NCBI GenBank assembly: GCA_947629635.1
Contig: CANREO010000004.1
Span: 1-33,449 of the forward strand
Source: an uncultured Clostridia bacterium
GTDB lineage: Bacteria > Bacillota > Clostridia > Christensenellales > CAG-917
DNA: 33,449 bases
Reading direction: 5' to 3'
The notes beneath the pieces were generated by a model. It had not been told where the DNA came from and did not search any database. It saw only the letters and a list, made by a program, of their open reading frames with translations. A program made the position numbers and the translations under genes. Shown here one piece after another: positions 8,261 through 17,563 of the stretch. Position 1 is the first letter of the stretch. Every line of letters starts with the position of its first letter.

Positions 8261-9685
8261 ATGAAGATTTTATTTGTGGCGTCAGAAGCGGCGCCGTTTG
8301 TGAGGTCGGGCGGACTCGGCGACGTTGCAGGCGCGTTGCCAAAGGCGTTGTGCAAACTCGGACATGATTGTCGAGTCATTATCCCCTATTATAAAGAAGA
8401 GATAGGCGACATGTATCGCAACAGTTTTCATTTTCTTTCCTCCACTTATGTAGATCTCAGTTGGCGCAGGCAGTATTGCGGCATATATGAGATGAATTAC
8501 GACGGGGTGAAATATTATTTCATTGACAATGAGTATTACTTCAAGCGAAAAGGGCTGTACGGGCACTTCGACGACGCAGAACGATTCGCGTTTTTTTCCA
8601 AAGCTGTTTTGGAAGCGTTGCCGCTTATTGACTTTTATCCCGACATTTTGCATGCCAACGATTGGCATACGGCGTTGACGCCCGTGTTTTTGGATGTTTT
8701 CTATCGTTTTTCGGAGGAATATCAGCACATAAAGACCGTATTTACAATTCACAATATAGAGTTCCAAGGCAAATACGGCGAGGCGTTGATAGGCGATATA
8801 TTGGGGTTGCCGAGTTGGGCTAATTCGCTTGTGATGATGGGGGATTGCCTCAACTTTATGAAGGGCGGCATAGAGACTTCGAACGCTGTGACTACCGTCA
8901 GCGAAACGTACGCGGGCGAAATTTTGGATCCGTTTTATTCATACGGGTTGGAAAGCATTTTGTCAGAGCGCAGATATAAGTTGCACGGAGTAGTGAACGG
9001 TATTGACCAGACGGTTTACGATCCTCGCAAGGATGAGAGGCTGTTTGAGAAATATTCGCTTAAAGATTACGTTTCAAAAAAAGCTGCGAACAAGCGAGCT
9101 TTGCTTGAGATGATAAATTTGCCCTATGACGCAAACCGTCCGTTGATCACAATGGTTAGCCGCCTCACCGAGCAAAAGGGGCTCGATCTCGTGGCGACGG
9201 TGATTGACGACATAATGCGCGCCGACGTGCAGGTAATTGTGCTCGGCACGGGCGATTGGAAATACGAAAATATGCTCAAGGCCGTAGAAAACAGATATCC
9301 GAATAAATTTCGAGCCATCCTCGCTTTTTCGGGCGATCTTGCGAGCAAGCTTTACGGAGCCGGCGATATTTTCCTGATGCCGTCCAAATTCGAGCCTTGC
9401 GGATTGAGTCAACTCATCGCCATGCGTTACGGGTCCGTGCCCGTTGTGCGCGAGACGGGTGGGCTGAAAGATACGGTGCCCGCATTCAATCCCGAGACCG
9501 GTGAGGGCAGAGGATTCACCTTTAAGACCTACAATGCGTACGATATGCTTGACGCCGTTTGGAGAGCATACGCATGTTATTACGACAAGAATAATTGGAA
9601 CAAGGTGATAAAAAACGGCATGAAGTCGGACTTCGGCTGGGAAGTAAGCGCAAAGAAATATGAAGAGATCTACAAAAATCTTTGA
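8261..9685 (+). CDS. glgA: Glycogen synthase (ADP-glucose dependent)
   Basis: GT5 glycosyltransferase that adds glucose from ADP-glucose to alpha-1,4 glucan ends. The N-terminal MKILFVASEAAPFVRSGGLGD motif region and the DILHANDWHTALTPVFL segment (about residues 128-144) mark the first Rossmann domain. TMVSRLTEQKGLDLV and the nucleotide-sugar motif SKFEPCGLSQLIAMRYG followed by ETGGLKDTV mark the second. The 474 residues are normal. Oddity: residue 15 is Arg (codon AGG) where the KTGGL/KSGGL signature of GlgA normally has the ADP-glucose-binding Lys. It is transcribed separately from glgBCD, which lie upstream beyond the lipoprotein island. Confidence 0.96.
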   Translation: MKILFVASEAAPFVRSGGLGDVAGALPKALCKLGHDCRVIIPYYKEEIGDMYRNSFHFLSSTYVDLSWRRQYCGIYEMNYDGVKYYFIDNEYYFKRKGLYGHFDDAERFAFFSKAVLEALPLIDFYPDILHANDWHTALTPVFLDVFYRFSEEYQHIKTVFTIHNIEFQGKYGEALIGDILGLPSWANSLVMMGDCLNFMKGGIETSNAVTTVSETYAGEILDPFYSYGLESILSERRYKLHGVVNGIDQTVYDPRKDERLFEKYSLKDYVSKKAANKRALLEMINLPYDANRPLITMVSRLTEQKGLDLVATVIDDIMRADVQVIVLGTGDWKYENMLKAVENRYPNKFRAILAFSGDLASKLYGAGDIFLMPSKFEPCGLSQLIAMRYGSVPVVRETGGLKDTVPAFNPETGEGRGFTFKTYNAYDMLDAVWRAYACYYDKNNWNKVIKNGMKSDFGWEVSAKKYEEIYKNL

Positions 9686-9724
9686 CATAAAAGTTGCAAA
9701 TTTGTCAAAATCCCCCATAGGATG

Positions 9725-9753
9725 TTGACATCTATTCAATATAAAAGTAAAAT
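9725..9753 (+). promoter_or_regulatory. glgP promoter P1
   Basis: Consensus TTGACA (9725-9730), a 17-bp spacer and TAAAAT (9748-9753). The -35 sits within a small dyad GATGT-TG-ACATC (9721-9732). Confidence 0.75.
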
Positions 9754-9766
9754 AAATAACGTCGTC

Positions 9767-9789
9767 TTATAATATGTTACATATTATAA
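9767..9789. promoter_or_regulatory. Perfect 23-bp dyad upstream of glgP (operator candidate)
   Basis: Arms TTATAATATG (9767-9776) and CATATTATAA (9780-9789) are exact reverse complements around TTA. It lies a few bases after the predicted P1 start and covers the P2 -35. A repressor bound here could block both promoters; as RNA it would form an AT-only hairpin without a T tract. Confidence 0.6.
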
Positions 9790-9806
9790 AAGTGAATTGA
9801 TATAAT
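9777..9806 (+). promoter_or_regulatory. glgP promoter P2 (extended -10)
   Basis: TATAAT (9801-9806) preceded by TGA gives an extended -10. A weak -35 TTACAT (9777-9782) lies 18 bp upstream inside the dyad. It leaves a leader of about 30 nt with GGAAGG before ATG 9844. Confidence 0.55.
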
Positions 9807-9843
9807 GCTTTCGTCCGGGGGAAGCGGAAGGAAGGATGGTAAA

Positions 9844-12273
9844 ATGAAATATAACGTCACTGCTAAGGAATTTGCCGCACAGGTCACTTCCACGCTTGCT
9901 AGATATTTTGGTGTAAAGCCGGAGGACGCCAGCAAGGCCCAAATATATCGCGCAACATGTATTTGCGTGAGAGATATCCTCACACAAACGCGCGTAAACT
10001 TCAAAAAGCAAGTTCATGAAAAAAACGCCAAGCAGATATACTATATGTCCATGGAGTTTTTGCTTGGAAGATCGCTTAAAAATCATCTTTTCAATATGGG
10101 TATCCTCGACGAAGTTACGCATGCGGTTGAAAGTTTCGGCGTCAAAATGGAGGATATTTATGAGTTCGAACCCGACGCCGGGCTCGGCAACGGTGGACTC
10201 GGCAGGTTGGCGGCCGCATATATGGACGCGCTCACTTCTCGCGGTTATGCCGCAAGCGGATTTTCAATACTTTATGACTACGGTCTCTTCAAACAGATCA
10301 TAGTTGACGGGTGGCAACTAGAACAGCCCGACGATTGGCTTAAAATGGGTGATGTATGGCTTGCTCCGCGAATGGAAGAGGTTTATCAAGTGCGTTTCGG
10401 CGGCGTCGTCGATCAAATCTGGGAAGACGGCAAACTTACCGTAAATATGCGCGATTGCACGGTCGTCAACGCAGTGCCGTACGATATGAATATCAGCGGA
10501 TACGATACGCAGACGGTCAATCGTATAAGATTTTGGCATTCCGAGGCGCCGCAGGACTTCGATATCCACATGTTCAGCCGCGGCGAGTACGTAAAAGCAA
10601 GCGCGGCAAAAGCTATGGCGGAATCCATAAACAAGGTGTTGTACCCGGCGGACGACCACATCGAGGGGAAATCTTTGAGGCTCAAGCAACAATATTTCTT
10701 CGTATCTGCGTCCATACAGAGCATTCTGCGCCGTCATCTCAAGACAAATCCGACGTTGGACAATCTTGCGGATTGCGTGGCTATCCATATCAACGACACG
10801 CATCCCACGCTGTGCATCCCCGAATTGATGCGTCTTCTTTTGGACGAATACGGTTACGGTTGGGACGAGGCATGGAAAATTACCAAGGAAACGATTTCCT
10901 ATACAAATCACACGGTCATGGCGGAAGCTTTGGAAAAGTGGCCGCAAGATTTATTCCAGAGTTTGCTTCCGCGCATTTTCCAGATCGTGCACGAAATAAA
11001 TCAGCGCTTCTGCGACGAACTTTGGAAATTCTATCCCAACAATTGGGATATAGTTTCGCACAACGCGATTTTATCCAACGGTCAGGTGAAAATGGCAAAT
11101 CTTTGTCTTGCCACTTCGCATACGATCAACGGCGTCAGCGCGTTGCATAGCGATATACTCAAATACGATGTCTTTGCGGATTATTATCGCATGCATCCCG
11201 AAAAATTTACAAATGTTACAAACGGCATTACTCATCGCCGTTGGGTATGTCAGGCGAATCCCGGATTGGCTAAATTGATCACCGAGCTGATAGGAGATAG
11301 TTGGATCAAGGATGCGGATCGCTTGGAGGATCTGCAAAAATATATGGGCGATAAGCGCGTGCTCGAAAGACTTGGCGAAATCAAACTCGAAAATAAAAAG
11401 GCGCTTGCGAAATATATTCTCGAGCACAATAATGTGCAAATCGATCCAAACAGCATTTTCGACGTACAAGTCAAGCGGTTGCATGAATATAAGAGGCAAT
11501 TGCTGAACGCATTGCACATATTGGATTTGTATCTGAGACTTAAGGACAATCCCAACCTCGACATACAGCCCCGTACTTTTATCTTCGGCGCAAAGGCGGC
11601 GAGCGCGTACTACATGGCGAAGCAAATAATTCGCTTCATTTGCACGCTGGGCGACGTCATAAACAACGATCCCGACATTAACGGCAAGATAAAAGTAGTA
11701 TTTTTGGAAAATTATCGCGTGACGCTTGCCGAAGTCATCATGCCCGCGGCAGAAGTAAGCGAGCAGATCTCTCTCGCCGGCAAAGAGGCCAGCGGCACGG
11801 GCAATATGAAGTTTATGATAAACGGCGCCTTGACTATAGGCACGCTTGACGGCGCTAATGTCGAGATACACCAAAATGTCGGCGACGGAAATATGTTTCT
11901 TTTCGGCATGCTTTCCGAGGAAGTAAATAATCTTTGGAAGAGCGGCTACAATCCTTCGCATTATTATCAGACCAATCCTCGCATCAAGCGGCTCGTAGAC
12001 GCACTTCGTCGCGGTTTGGGCGGCATCTCGTTCGGAGAAATAGCGGACTCTTTGACGATAGGCAGGGGCGGACAACCCGACGGCTATATGGTTCTGGCGG
12101 ATTTTGACAGTTATTGCGCTGCGCAGGAGAGAGTGAACGCCACTTATTCGGATCCTCAAACTTGGAACAGAATGTCTCTCATAAATATTGCAAAAGCGGG
12201 ATTCTTTGCGGCGGACAGAGCCGTAGAGGAATACGCGCAACGCATATGGGGGCTGAAGCCTATACTCAAATAA
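9844..12273 (+). CDS. glgP: Glycogen/maltodextrin phosphorylase
   Basis: GT35 phosphorylase that releases glucose-1-phosphate from glycogen using PLP (809 residues from this start). Landmarks: YYMSMEFLLGRSL near residue 60, EFEPDAGLGNGGLGRLAAAYMDAL near 110, the ribosome-facing KVVFLENYRV segment, and the PLP-lysine region EASGTGNMKF followed by GALTIGTLDGANVEI. ATG 9844 is preferred over the in-frame ATG 9805 because a purine-rich GGAAGG site precedes it and because 9805 falls inside the P2 -10 box, upstream of the predicted start. The next gene, an amylase-family enzyme, begins 16 nt after the stop, so the two are probably co-transcribed for alpha-glucan breakdown. Confidence 0.96.
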   Translation: MKYNVTAKEFAAQVTSTLARYFGVKPEDASKAQIYRATCICVRDILTQTRVNFKKQVHEKNAKQIYYMSMEFLLGRSLKNHLFNMGILDEVTHAVESFGVKMEDIYEFEPDAGLGNGGLGRLAAAYMDALTSRGYAASGFSILYDYGLFKQIIVDGWQLEQPDDWLKMGDVWLAPRMEEVYQVRFGGVVDQIWEDGKLTVNMRDCTVVNAVPYDMNISGYDTQTVNRIRFWHSEAPQDFDIHMFSRGEYVKASAAKAMAESINKVLYPADDHIEGKSLRLKQQYFFVSASIQSILRRHLKTNPTLDNLADCVAIHINDTHPTLCIPELMRLLLDEYGYGWDEAWKITKETISYTNHTVMAEALEKWPQDLFQSLLPRIFQIVHEINQRFCDELWKFYPNNWDIVSHNAILSNGQVKMANLCLATSHTINGVSALHSDILKYDVFADYYRMHPEKFTNVTNGITHRRWVCQANPGLAKLITELIGDSWIKDADRLEDLQKYMGDKRVLERLGEIKLENKKALAKYILEHNNVQIDPNSIFDVQVKRLHEYKRQLLNALHILDLYLRLKDNPNLDIQPRTFIFGAKAASAYYMAKQIIRFICTLGDVINNDPDINGKIKVVFLENYRVTLAEVIMPAAEVSEQISLAGKEASGTGNMKFMINGALTIGTLDGANVEIHQNVGDGNMFLFGMLSEEVNNLWKSGYNPSHYYQTNPRIKRLVDALRRGLGGISFGEIADSLTIGRGGQPDGYMVLADFDSYCAAQERVNATYSDPQTWNRMSLINIAKAGFFAADRAVEEYAQRIWGLKPILK

Positions 12274-12289
12274 AGTTGATCAGGTCGCT

Positions 12290-14107
12290 ATGTACAATCC
12301 ATTGTTGCACAAACGCCCATATGGCGCGACTGCGGTAGGCGTGCAGACGCACATCACTTTCCCTCTCGACCCGACGCTTGGCGTCAAGAGGGTTTTTTGC
12401 ATTTTCAGAAAAATATACGAAGAAAATGGCGAGCCTTTTTCGTTGGAGCTCAATAAGATCGCAAGCGACAATGAGGACGTGTTTGAATTGACGTTTGCTT
12501 TGAGCGAGGCGGGCATATATATGTATCGTTTCGAGGGCGAATTGGAAGACGGGACTTTTGCATTTTTCGGGAGAAGTGACGACGGTACGGCCGTACGCGG
12601 CGATTGGTTGCCGGAATGGCAGTTGACTGTATCAAAATATGCATATAAAACCCCTGATTGGGCAAAAAACGGCGTGACATATCAAATATTCGCAGATAGA
12701 TTTTGTAAGGTGGGCGAAAGGCCGTTCAATAAGCGAGGAAGGGTGCATACCTATTGGAACGAGAGGCCCGATATTCAGGAGAGCGGCAAAGATTACAGAG
12801 CGGACGATTTTTTCGGAGGCAACATTAAGGGAATAATTTCCAGATTGGATTATTTGAGTTCGTTAGGCGTGACTTTGATATATCTATCGCCTATATTCGA
12901 ATCATCTTCTAATCACCGCTACGACACGGGCGACTATCTGCGCATCGACGAGTTTTTCGGCAGCGAGGAAGAGTTTGACGAGCTTGTCGAAAAAGCAAAA
13001 AAATATGGTATAAGGATAATGCTGGATGGCGTTTTCAACCATACGGGCGCGGACAGTTTATACTTCAACAAGTTTGGCAATTACCCTACGCTCGGCGCGT
13101 ATCAAAGCCCCCGTTCGCCATATTACGATTGGTACTATTTTACCGATTATCCCGACTTTTATCGTTGTTGGTGGGGGAGCACGGTCGTGCCCACCGTCAA
13201 CAAGACCGCTTACGGTTTCAGGCAACTCATACTCGGAAACGACGGCGTGATAGACAAGTGGTCCAAAAAAGGCGTATCGGGCTGGCGCTTAGACGTAGTA
13301 GACGAACTTCCCATAGATTTCACAGATGATCTATGTCAGCGAATACGGCAGGAGGGCGACGATATGCTTATTGTCGGGGAAGTTTGGGAGGACGCTTCCG
13401 TAAAAGTTTCCTATGACAAGTGGCGGCCGTACTTTATGGGGGATCAACTCCATTCGGTGATGAACTATCCCTTCAAAGAGGCAATTATCGATTTAACGTT
13501 GACAAACGATATAGATAAATTCAAAAAAGCGGTCTCGCTGATTTGCGAGCACTATCCCAAGCAGAGTCTCGACGTACTGATGAATTTGGTGGGCAGTCAC
13601 GATACGGTGCGCGCGCTTACAGTTTTGAGCGGCGTTAAGCCGCCGGAAAGTAAGCGCGAACGTGCGGATTTCAAGTTGTCAAAAGAGGAGTATGCGCTTG
13701 CGCGCAAAAGATTGGAATTTGCTTCGGCGCTACAATATCTGTTGCCCGGGGTGCCCTGCATTTATTACGGCGATGAAGCCGGAGTACAGGGGTTTGAGGA
13801 TCCGCTCAACAGAGCCGCTTATCCTTGGGGAAGAGAGGACGAGGAGCTTATAAAACATTACCGCCGACTGGGCGATATGCGCAAGCGATATAAAGAACTT
13901 TTGCAAGGCGAGTTGCATTTCGAACCAGATGAAGCGCTTGTCGTATTCGACCGCCGTTCGCCTTACGGCACGCTCAGAGTCTATGCCAACGCCTCAGACA
14001 AAACGTATGTGCGCGGCTGCGAGGGCGTGGACGCCATGTCGGGCAAAAAAATCAATTCGCGTATAAGAATAACCCCATGTTCCGTCAGGGCAATCGTGCT
14101 CGATTGA
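12290..14107 (+). CDS. Alpha-amylase family glycosidase (GH13, neopullulanase/cyclomaltodextrinase-like)
   Basis: 605-residue GH13 enzyme without a signal peptide, so probably an intracellular maltodextrin or glycogen-limit-dextrin hydrolase. An N-terminal beta domain (about 1-110, CBM34-like in position) precedes the barrel. The conserved regions are DGVFNH (246-251), GWRLDVVDE with nucleophile Asp335, GEVWEDA with acid/base Glu364, and VGSHDT with Asp438. The LPGVPCIYYGDEAGVQGFEDPLNR tail of the barrel is typical of neopullulanase-like enzymes. A C-terminal beta domain ends at residue 605. It follows glgP by 16 nt with a weak AGG site, so translational coupling is likely. The exact bond specificity cannot be read from sequence. 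Confidence 0.9.
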   Translation: MYNPLLHKRPYGATAVGVQTHITFPLDPTLGVKRVFCIFRKIYEENGEPFSLELNKIASDNEDVFELTFALSEAGIYMYRFEGELEDGTFAFFGRSDDGTAVRGDWLPEWQLTVSKYAYKTPDWAKNGVTYQIFADRFCKVGERPFNKRGRVHTYWNERPDIQESGKDYRADDFFGGNIKGIISRLDYLSSLGVTLIYLSPIFESSSNHRYDTGDYLRIDEFFGSEEEFDELVEKAKKYGIRIMLDGVFNHTGADSLYFNKFGNYPTLGAYQSPRSPYYDWYYFTDYPDFYRCWWGSTVVPTVNKTAYGFRQLILGNDGVIDKWSKKGVSGWRLDVVDELPIDFTDDLCQRIRQEGDDMLIVGEVWEDASVKVSYDKWRPYFMGDQLHSVMNYPFKEAIIDLTLTNDIDKFKKAVSLICEHYPKQSLDVLMNLVGSHDTVRALTVLSGVKPPESKRERADFKLSKEEYALARKRLEFASALQYLLPGVPCIYYGDEAGVQGFEDPLNRAAYPWGREDEELIKHYRRLGDMRKRYKELLQGELHFEPDEALVVFDRRSPYGTLRVYANASDKTYVRGCEGVDAMSGKKINSRIRITPCSVRAIVLD

Positions 14108-14146
14108 ATGCGGAGGGTTTTCGAATTTTATTCATAGTCTTTTGTC

Positions 14147-14175
14147 TTGCCATATATCTTGATTTCTTTTATAAT
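14147..14175 (+). promoter_or_regulatory. Sigma-A promoter of the sugar transporter
   Basis: TTGCCA (14147-14152), a 17-bp spacer and a consensus TATAAT (14170-14175), 41 nt before the transporter ATG. Confidence 0.7.
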
Positions 14176-14215
14176 AAGGTAAGAGTATTCAATTCAATAC
14201 AAGCAGGAGAATTTT

Positions 14216-16198
14216 ATGAGAAAAGAAAAACAGGCCGAACCCGTTCTCGACGAAAATGGTAGGTCTCCTCTCAAACTTGATTATCCTCAAACGTTCAAGG
14301 TCGGCTTCGCGTTTGCAATCATAATGTTGTTTTGGACGGCGTACGATTTTGTCGTGCCTCTCCTTTTGGAGCATGCATACGGCTTGCCTAATTCGCTGCG
14401 TGGACTCATCATGGGTCTTGACAATCTGTTGTCGCTGTTTATGTTGCCGCTTTTCGGCAAGTTGAGCGACAATGCGCACGGTAAACTCGCTAAAAAATTC
14501 GGCCGCCGCACGCCATTCATCGTAATTGGTACCATTGCGTCGGTGATTCTTATGGTTTTTGTCCCCGTCGCTACGCTGAATCAGCAAAAGAAAGCGGACA
14601 AATTGAGCGCGGAAATTGCGGCGCAGATCAATGATGACGAATTTATGGAAGCAACGCTTACGGAGTGGTATGACAATGCCGTAAAAGGAGCGGACGGAGC
14701 TTCCAACTATTGTGACCTGAATTATCTTAATAAAAACGAAATAACGCGCGATGAATTTATTGCCATAAGATATGACGCGAAGATGACGTCGAAAAAGGCG
14801 TTTTTGGGTATGTTGGGCGATACGACGTATTTCTATGACGGAGTGCAAATAGATGATTTAAGCGCCAAACCCGACGGGTCTGCCAAGACATATCGGCAGA
14901 TACTCGACGGCAACGCCGATTACAACAAATATGTCGCGAGCGGCATGAACAATTATACCTCGGACAGGATTTACAACGAGATCACCAAAGTCAGCGGACA
15001 GGCAAGCATAGGCGTTTATATGGTTATTTTATTGCTGGTGCTGGTCGCGATGGCGACTTTCAGAAGCCCGGCGGTCGCTCTCATGCCGGACGTCACGCCA
15101 AAGCCGCTGCGCTCTCAGGGCAACGCCGTCATCAATCTGTGCGGCGGCATAGGCGGGGCAATAGCCTTCCTCATATATACGGTAGTGCTGTTTGGCGAAC
15201 GGTTGGAAAACTACGTTATCATATTTGCCTCGGCTGCCGCGGGCATGCTGCTGTTGCTGGCCGGTTTCTTAGCGCTTGTCAAAGAGCGAAAGATGGTTGA
15301 AAAATGCCAGCAGATCTGCAAAGATTACGAGATTGACGATTTTTCCGAGGACGAAAGCGAAGAGACGGAAAAGTTTGCGGATCAATTGCGAAGAGAAGGA
15401 GAAATTGCGGAGTTGAGCGAGGGTCGCGAAGCGAACGTTTCGGTCGAGGCCGGCGAAACCGAACCGCATGAAGAGACCGGCGCGCAACGCGTAAGAAGAC
15501 GCACCCCCAAGCAGTGGTGGACGGAAAAATCGAAGGAAGAAAGGGCAAAATTGGTGTCATTTTGGCTTATACTCGGGTCCATATTTATGTGGTTTATGGG
15601 CTATAACGCCATATCCTCCAATCTTTCGATTTACACCACCAAGGAATTGAATCTTTCTGCCGGCGTAGCTTCGATAATATCCGGCGTCAGCATGGGCGTC
15701 AGCGCAATAGCGTTTATCCCGGTAGGGTATATGGCGGCAAAAATAGGCAGGCGAAAATCTATCATTATAGGGTTTATGCTTGCTGTCATATCTTTCGTGT
15801 TGGTATTCGCTTTTGTCAGGACAAATTCCAACGAGATGATCCCGTCGGCGTTGTTCTCTCTATTCTATCTTATTGCCGGTTTCGGACTTATAATTGCGAA
15901 CGTCAACACATTCCCCATGGTGACCGAGCTTTCTACGTCGAGGACGGTCGGCCAATACACAGGCTATTATTATATGGCGACGATGTCCGCGCAAGCGATA
16001 ACTCCTTTCCTCGGAGGCCTTGTCATGGATCATATTTCCAATCGAGGGCTGTTTGTTTACAGCGCGATTTGCGTCGTGATCGCAATAGTGCTAATGTTGT
16101 TTGTCAAACACGGCGACAGCATAAAACTTGTAAAAGGCAGACGTCTCACAAAAGAGGAGAAGAAGCAAATCAGACTTGACGCGCTTGACGCGGATTGA
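14216..16198 (+). CDS. MFS/GPH sugar transporter (SLC45-like) with two large loop insertions
   Basis: 660-residue, 12-helix membrane transporter. The loop GKLSD...AKKFGRRTP after helix 2, and MPDVTPKPLRSQGNAVINLCGG, are like SLC45/GPH-type disaccharide symporters. Helices 1-3 (about 29-51, 64-83, 100-120) are separated from helix 4 (264-284) by a hydrophilic insert of about 143 residues. By MFS topology this insert lies outside the cell. A second, acidic insert (about 356-445) lies in the cytosolic loop between the two halves. Helices 7-12 follow (446-631). A GGAG site precedes the ATG. Its place after glgA/glgP/amylase suggests uptake of maltose, sucrose or another alpha-glucoside; the substrate is inferred. 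Confidence 0.88.
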   Translation: MRKEKQAEPVLDENGRSPLKLDYPQTFKVGFAFAIIMLFWTAYDFVVPLLLEHAYGLPNSLRGLIMGLDNLLSLFMLPLFGKLSDNAHGKLAKKFGRRTPFIVIGTIASVILMVFVPVATLNQQKKADKLSAEIAAQINDDEFMEATLTEWYDNAVKGADGASNYCDLNYLNKNEITRDEFIAIRYDAKMTSKKAFLGMLGDTTYFYDGVQIDDLSAKPDGSAKTYRQILDGNADYNKYVASGMNNYTSDRIYNEITKVSGQASIGVYMVILLLVLVAMATFRSPAVALMPDVTPKPLRSQGNAVINLCGGIGGAIAFLIYTVVLFGERLENYVIIFASAAAGMLLLLAGFLALVKERKMVEKCQQICKDYEIDDFSEDESEETEKFADQLRREGEIAELSEGREANVSVEAGETEPHEETGAQRVRRRTPKQWWTEKSKEERAKLVSFWLILGSIFMWFMGYNAISSNLSIYTTKELNLSAGVASIISGVSMGVSAIAFIPVGYMAAKIGRRKSIIIGFMLAVISFVLVFAFVRTNSNEMIPSALFSLFYLIAGFGLIIANVNTFPMVTELSTSRTVGQYTGYYYMATMSAQAITPFLGGLVMDHISNRGLFVYSAICVVIAIVLMLFVKHGDSIKLVKGRRLTKEEKKQIRLDALDAD

Positions 16199-16333
16199 CG
16201 GACTGAGCGCTCGGCGAGTCTTTTATAAAACCTTTAAACGCGAATAGTGAAAAAAGCTTAATTTTGCGACAATTATATCTGAATTCGTAGTAAACGAGTC
16301 GCGCTTTTATCGTGCGGAAAAACTATAGAAAAG

Positions 16334-17458
16334 TCAATCCGCAGGAAGATAATTTATCTCTTGAGATACGTTTTTTTGCGTGGAAAATTTTATTGCGCCG
16401 TCCTTGTCGACGGTGAGTGTGACGGTGCCGTTGTTGTCGGTGCGGTACAACGTCATACTGCGCGCGCTCAGGCGTGCGAGAGTTTCCATAGTCGGGTGCC
16501 CGTGCTTCAAACCGCAACTTATTACGGCATATTCGCAATTTACCGCATCCAAAAACTCGTCAAGCGAGGATGTTGCGCTTCCGTGATGAGCAACTTTCAG
16601 GACATCGCAATCTATATAGCCTATTCGTTGGGCGATCAAGGGTTCGTTTTTGCTATTGCTGTCGCCCGTAAAAACTATGCGGCGCCCGTTGTATTCAAGT
16701 ATTCCCACCGGAGAGATCGCATTTAGCGCCTCGGCGTCGCCTAGCCCCTTTTGCGCGTAATATTCCTCTGTCGGGCAGTAGAAAGTCAACCTGTATGTAT
16801 CCGTAGCGATTATTATGCCGTTTGTGTGCTCATCGGGATCCATGTTGAGATGAATGGTGCAATTCGGTTCGGATAGCGCGCTTATAAAGAATTCCGCATA
16901 TACGTCCGTAGACACGACGTCGGGGTCGGTGAACATAGACAACTTTTTGCTGTCAAGTTCGGCAATGTAGTTTTTGAGTTGATCTTTATCCGATACTGCG
17001 AGGATGTTCGGCATATAAATGTTGCGCACATCGTATTTGTCTATCACCGCGTCAAGATAACCTACATGGTCGGAATCGGTGTGAGTAAGCATAAGGTGGT
17101 CTATCGTATCGTCGGCGTTGAGTTTGTCGATGGCGGCGATCGCCTCTTTCTCCGACGAGCCCTTTGAAGAGCCGCAATCTATCACCATGTCTGAGCCGTC
17201 GGGAAATTCTATGTAAATACAGTCGCCTTGTCCCACGTCTACGAAACAGACGGTAAGCACGCCGTCACCCTTGGCAAGAGGTTCGCCGAGTACGAGCGAT
17301 ATAAGCTTATTCCAAGTTTCGGGGAAGGCGAAGTATATCACCGCAATCGAGATCGCAATGACCAGTATCACCGCTATGACCGCGATCAGCGCCGCAAGCG
17401 GATATTTTTTTGCCGTCTTTTCGGCGGCGGATCTGACTTTGGAAGATGCCTTGGACAT
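16334..17458 (-). CDS. Membrane-anchored ComEC-like metallo-beta-lactamase-fold hydrolase
   Basis: 374 residues: a basic N-terminus, one transmembrane segment (about 20-46), then an extracytoplasmic MBL domain of the ComEC/Rec2 C-terminal type. Visible: FVDVGQGDCIYIEFPDG, VIDCGSS, the metal motif THTDSDHVGYLDAV (the first HxHxDH His replaced by Thr-x-Asp order, as is usual in this subgroup), FTGDSNSKNE, and KVAHHGSATSS. It lacks the ComEC channel, so it is a stand-alone secreted-side hydrolase; related proteins are thought to act on DNA or nucleotides. It ends near the convergent transporter gene. The ATG lies 7 nt after a -10 box and has no ribosome site. Confidence 0.85.
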   Translation of the reverse strand: MSKASSKVRSAAEKTAKKYPLAALIAVIAVILVIAISIAVIYFAFPETWNKLISLVLGEPLAKGDGVLTVCFVDVGQGDCIYIEFPDGSDMVIDCGSSKGSSEKEAIAAIDKLNADDTIDHLMLTHTDSDHVGYLDAVIDKYDVRNIYMPNILAVSDKDQLKNYIAELDSKKLSMFTDPDVVSTDVYAEFFISALSEPNCTIHLNMDPDEHTNGIIIATDTYRLTFYCPTEEYYAQKGLGDAEALNAISPVGILEYNGRRIVFTGDSNSKNEPLIAQRIGYIDCDVLKVAHHGSATSSLDEFLDAVNCEYAVISCGLKHGHPTMETLARLSARSMTLYRTDNNGTVTLTVDKDGAIKFSTQKNVSQEINYLPAD

Positions 17459-17464
17459 GGTTAT

Positions 17465-17493
17465 ATTATATAAATTTTACCGCCGAAAGGCAA
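17465..17493 (-). promoter_or_regulatory. Sigma-A promoter of the MBL gene, predicted leaderless start
   Basis: On the minus strand TTGCCT (17488-17493), a 17-bp spacer and TATAAT (17465-17470). The A of the ATG at 17458 is 7 nt past the -10, the expected transcription start. The intervening bases contain no purine-rich ribosome site. Confidence 0.75.
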
Positions 17494-17530
17494 TAAATTT
17501 AAAAGTTTAGCGCATATGACTTTGCGTTTG

Positions 17531-17558
17531 CAAACAAAAAGCCCTTCCGAAGAAGGGC
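17531..17558 (-). terminator. Intrinsic terminator of the DUF362 gene
   Basis: Stem GCCCTTC (17541-17547) and GAAGGGC (17552-17558) with a 4-nt loop. On the minus strand it is followed by TTTTTGTTTG. It lies just after the DUF362 stop codon. Confidence 0.85.
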
Positions 17559-17563
17559 GTAGC

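Noticed and set aside
9805-9843. Earlier ATG for glgP
   Set aside because: It falls inside the P2 -10 box and lacks a ribosome site; ATG 9844 has one.
16199-16333. Terminator between the transporter and the MBL gene
   Set aside because: Only a 4-bp stem GACT/AGTC before TTTT is visible; too weak to list as a terminator.
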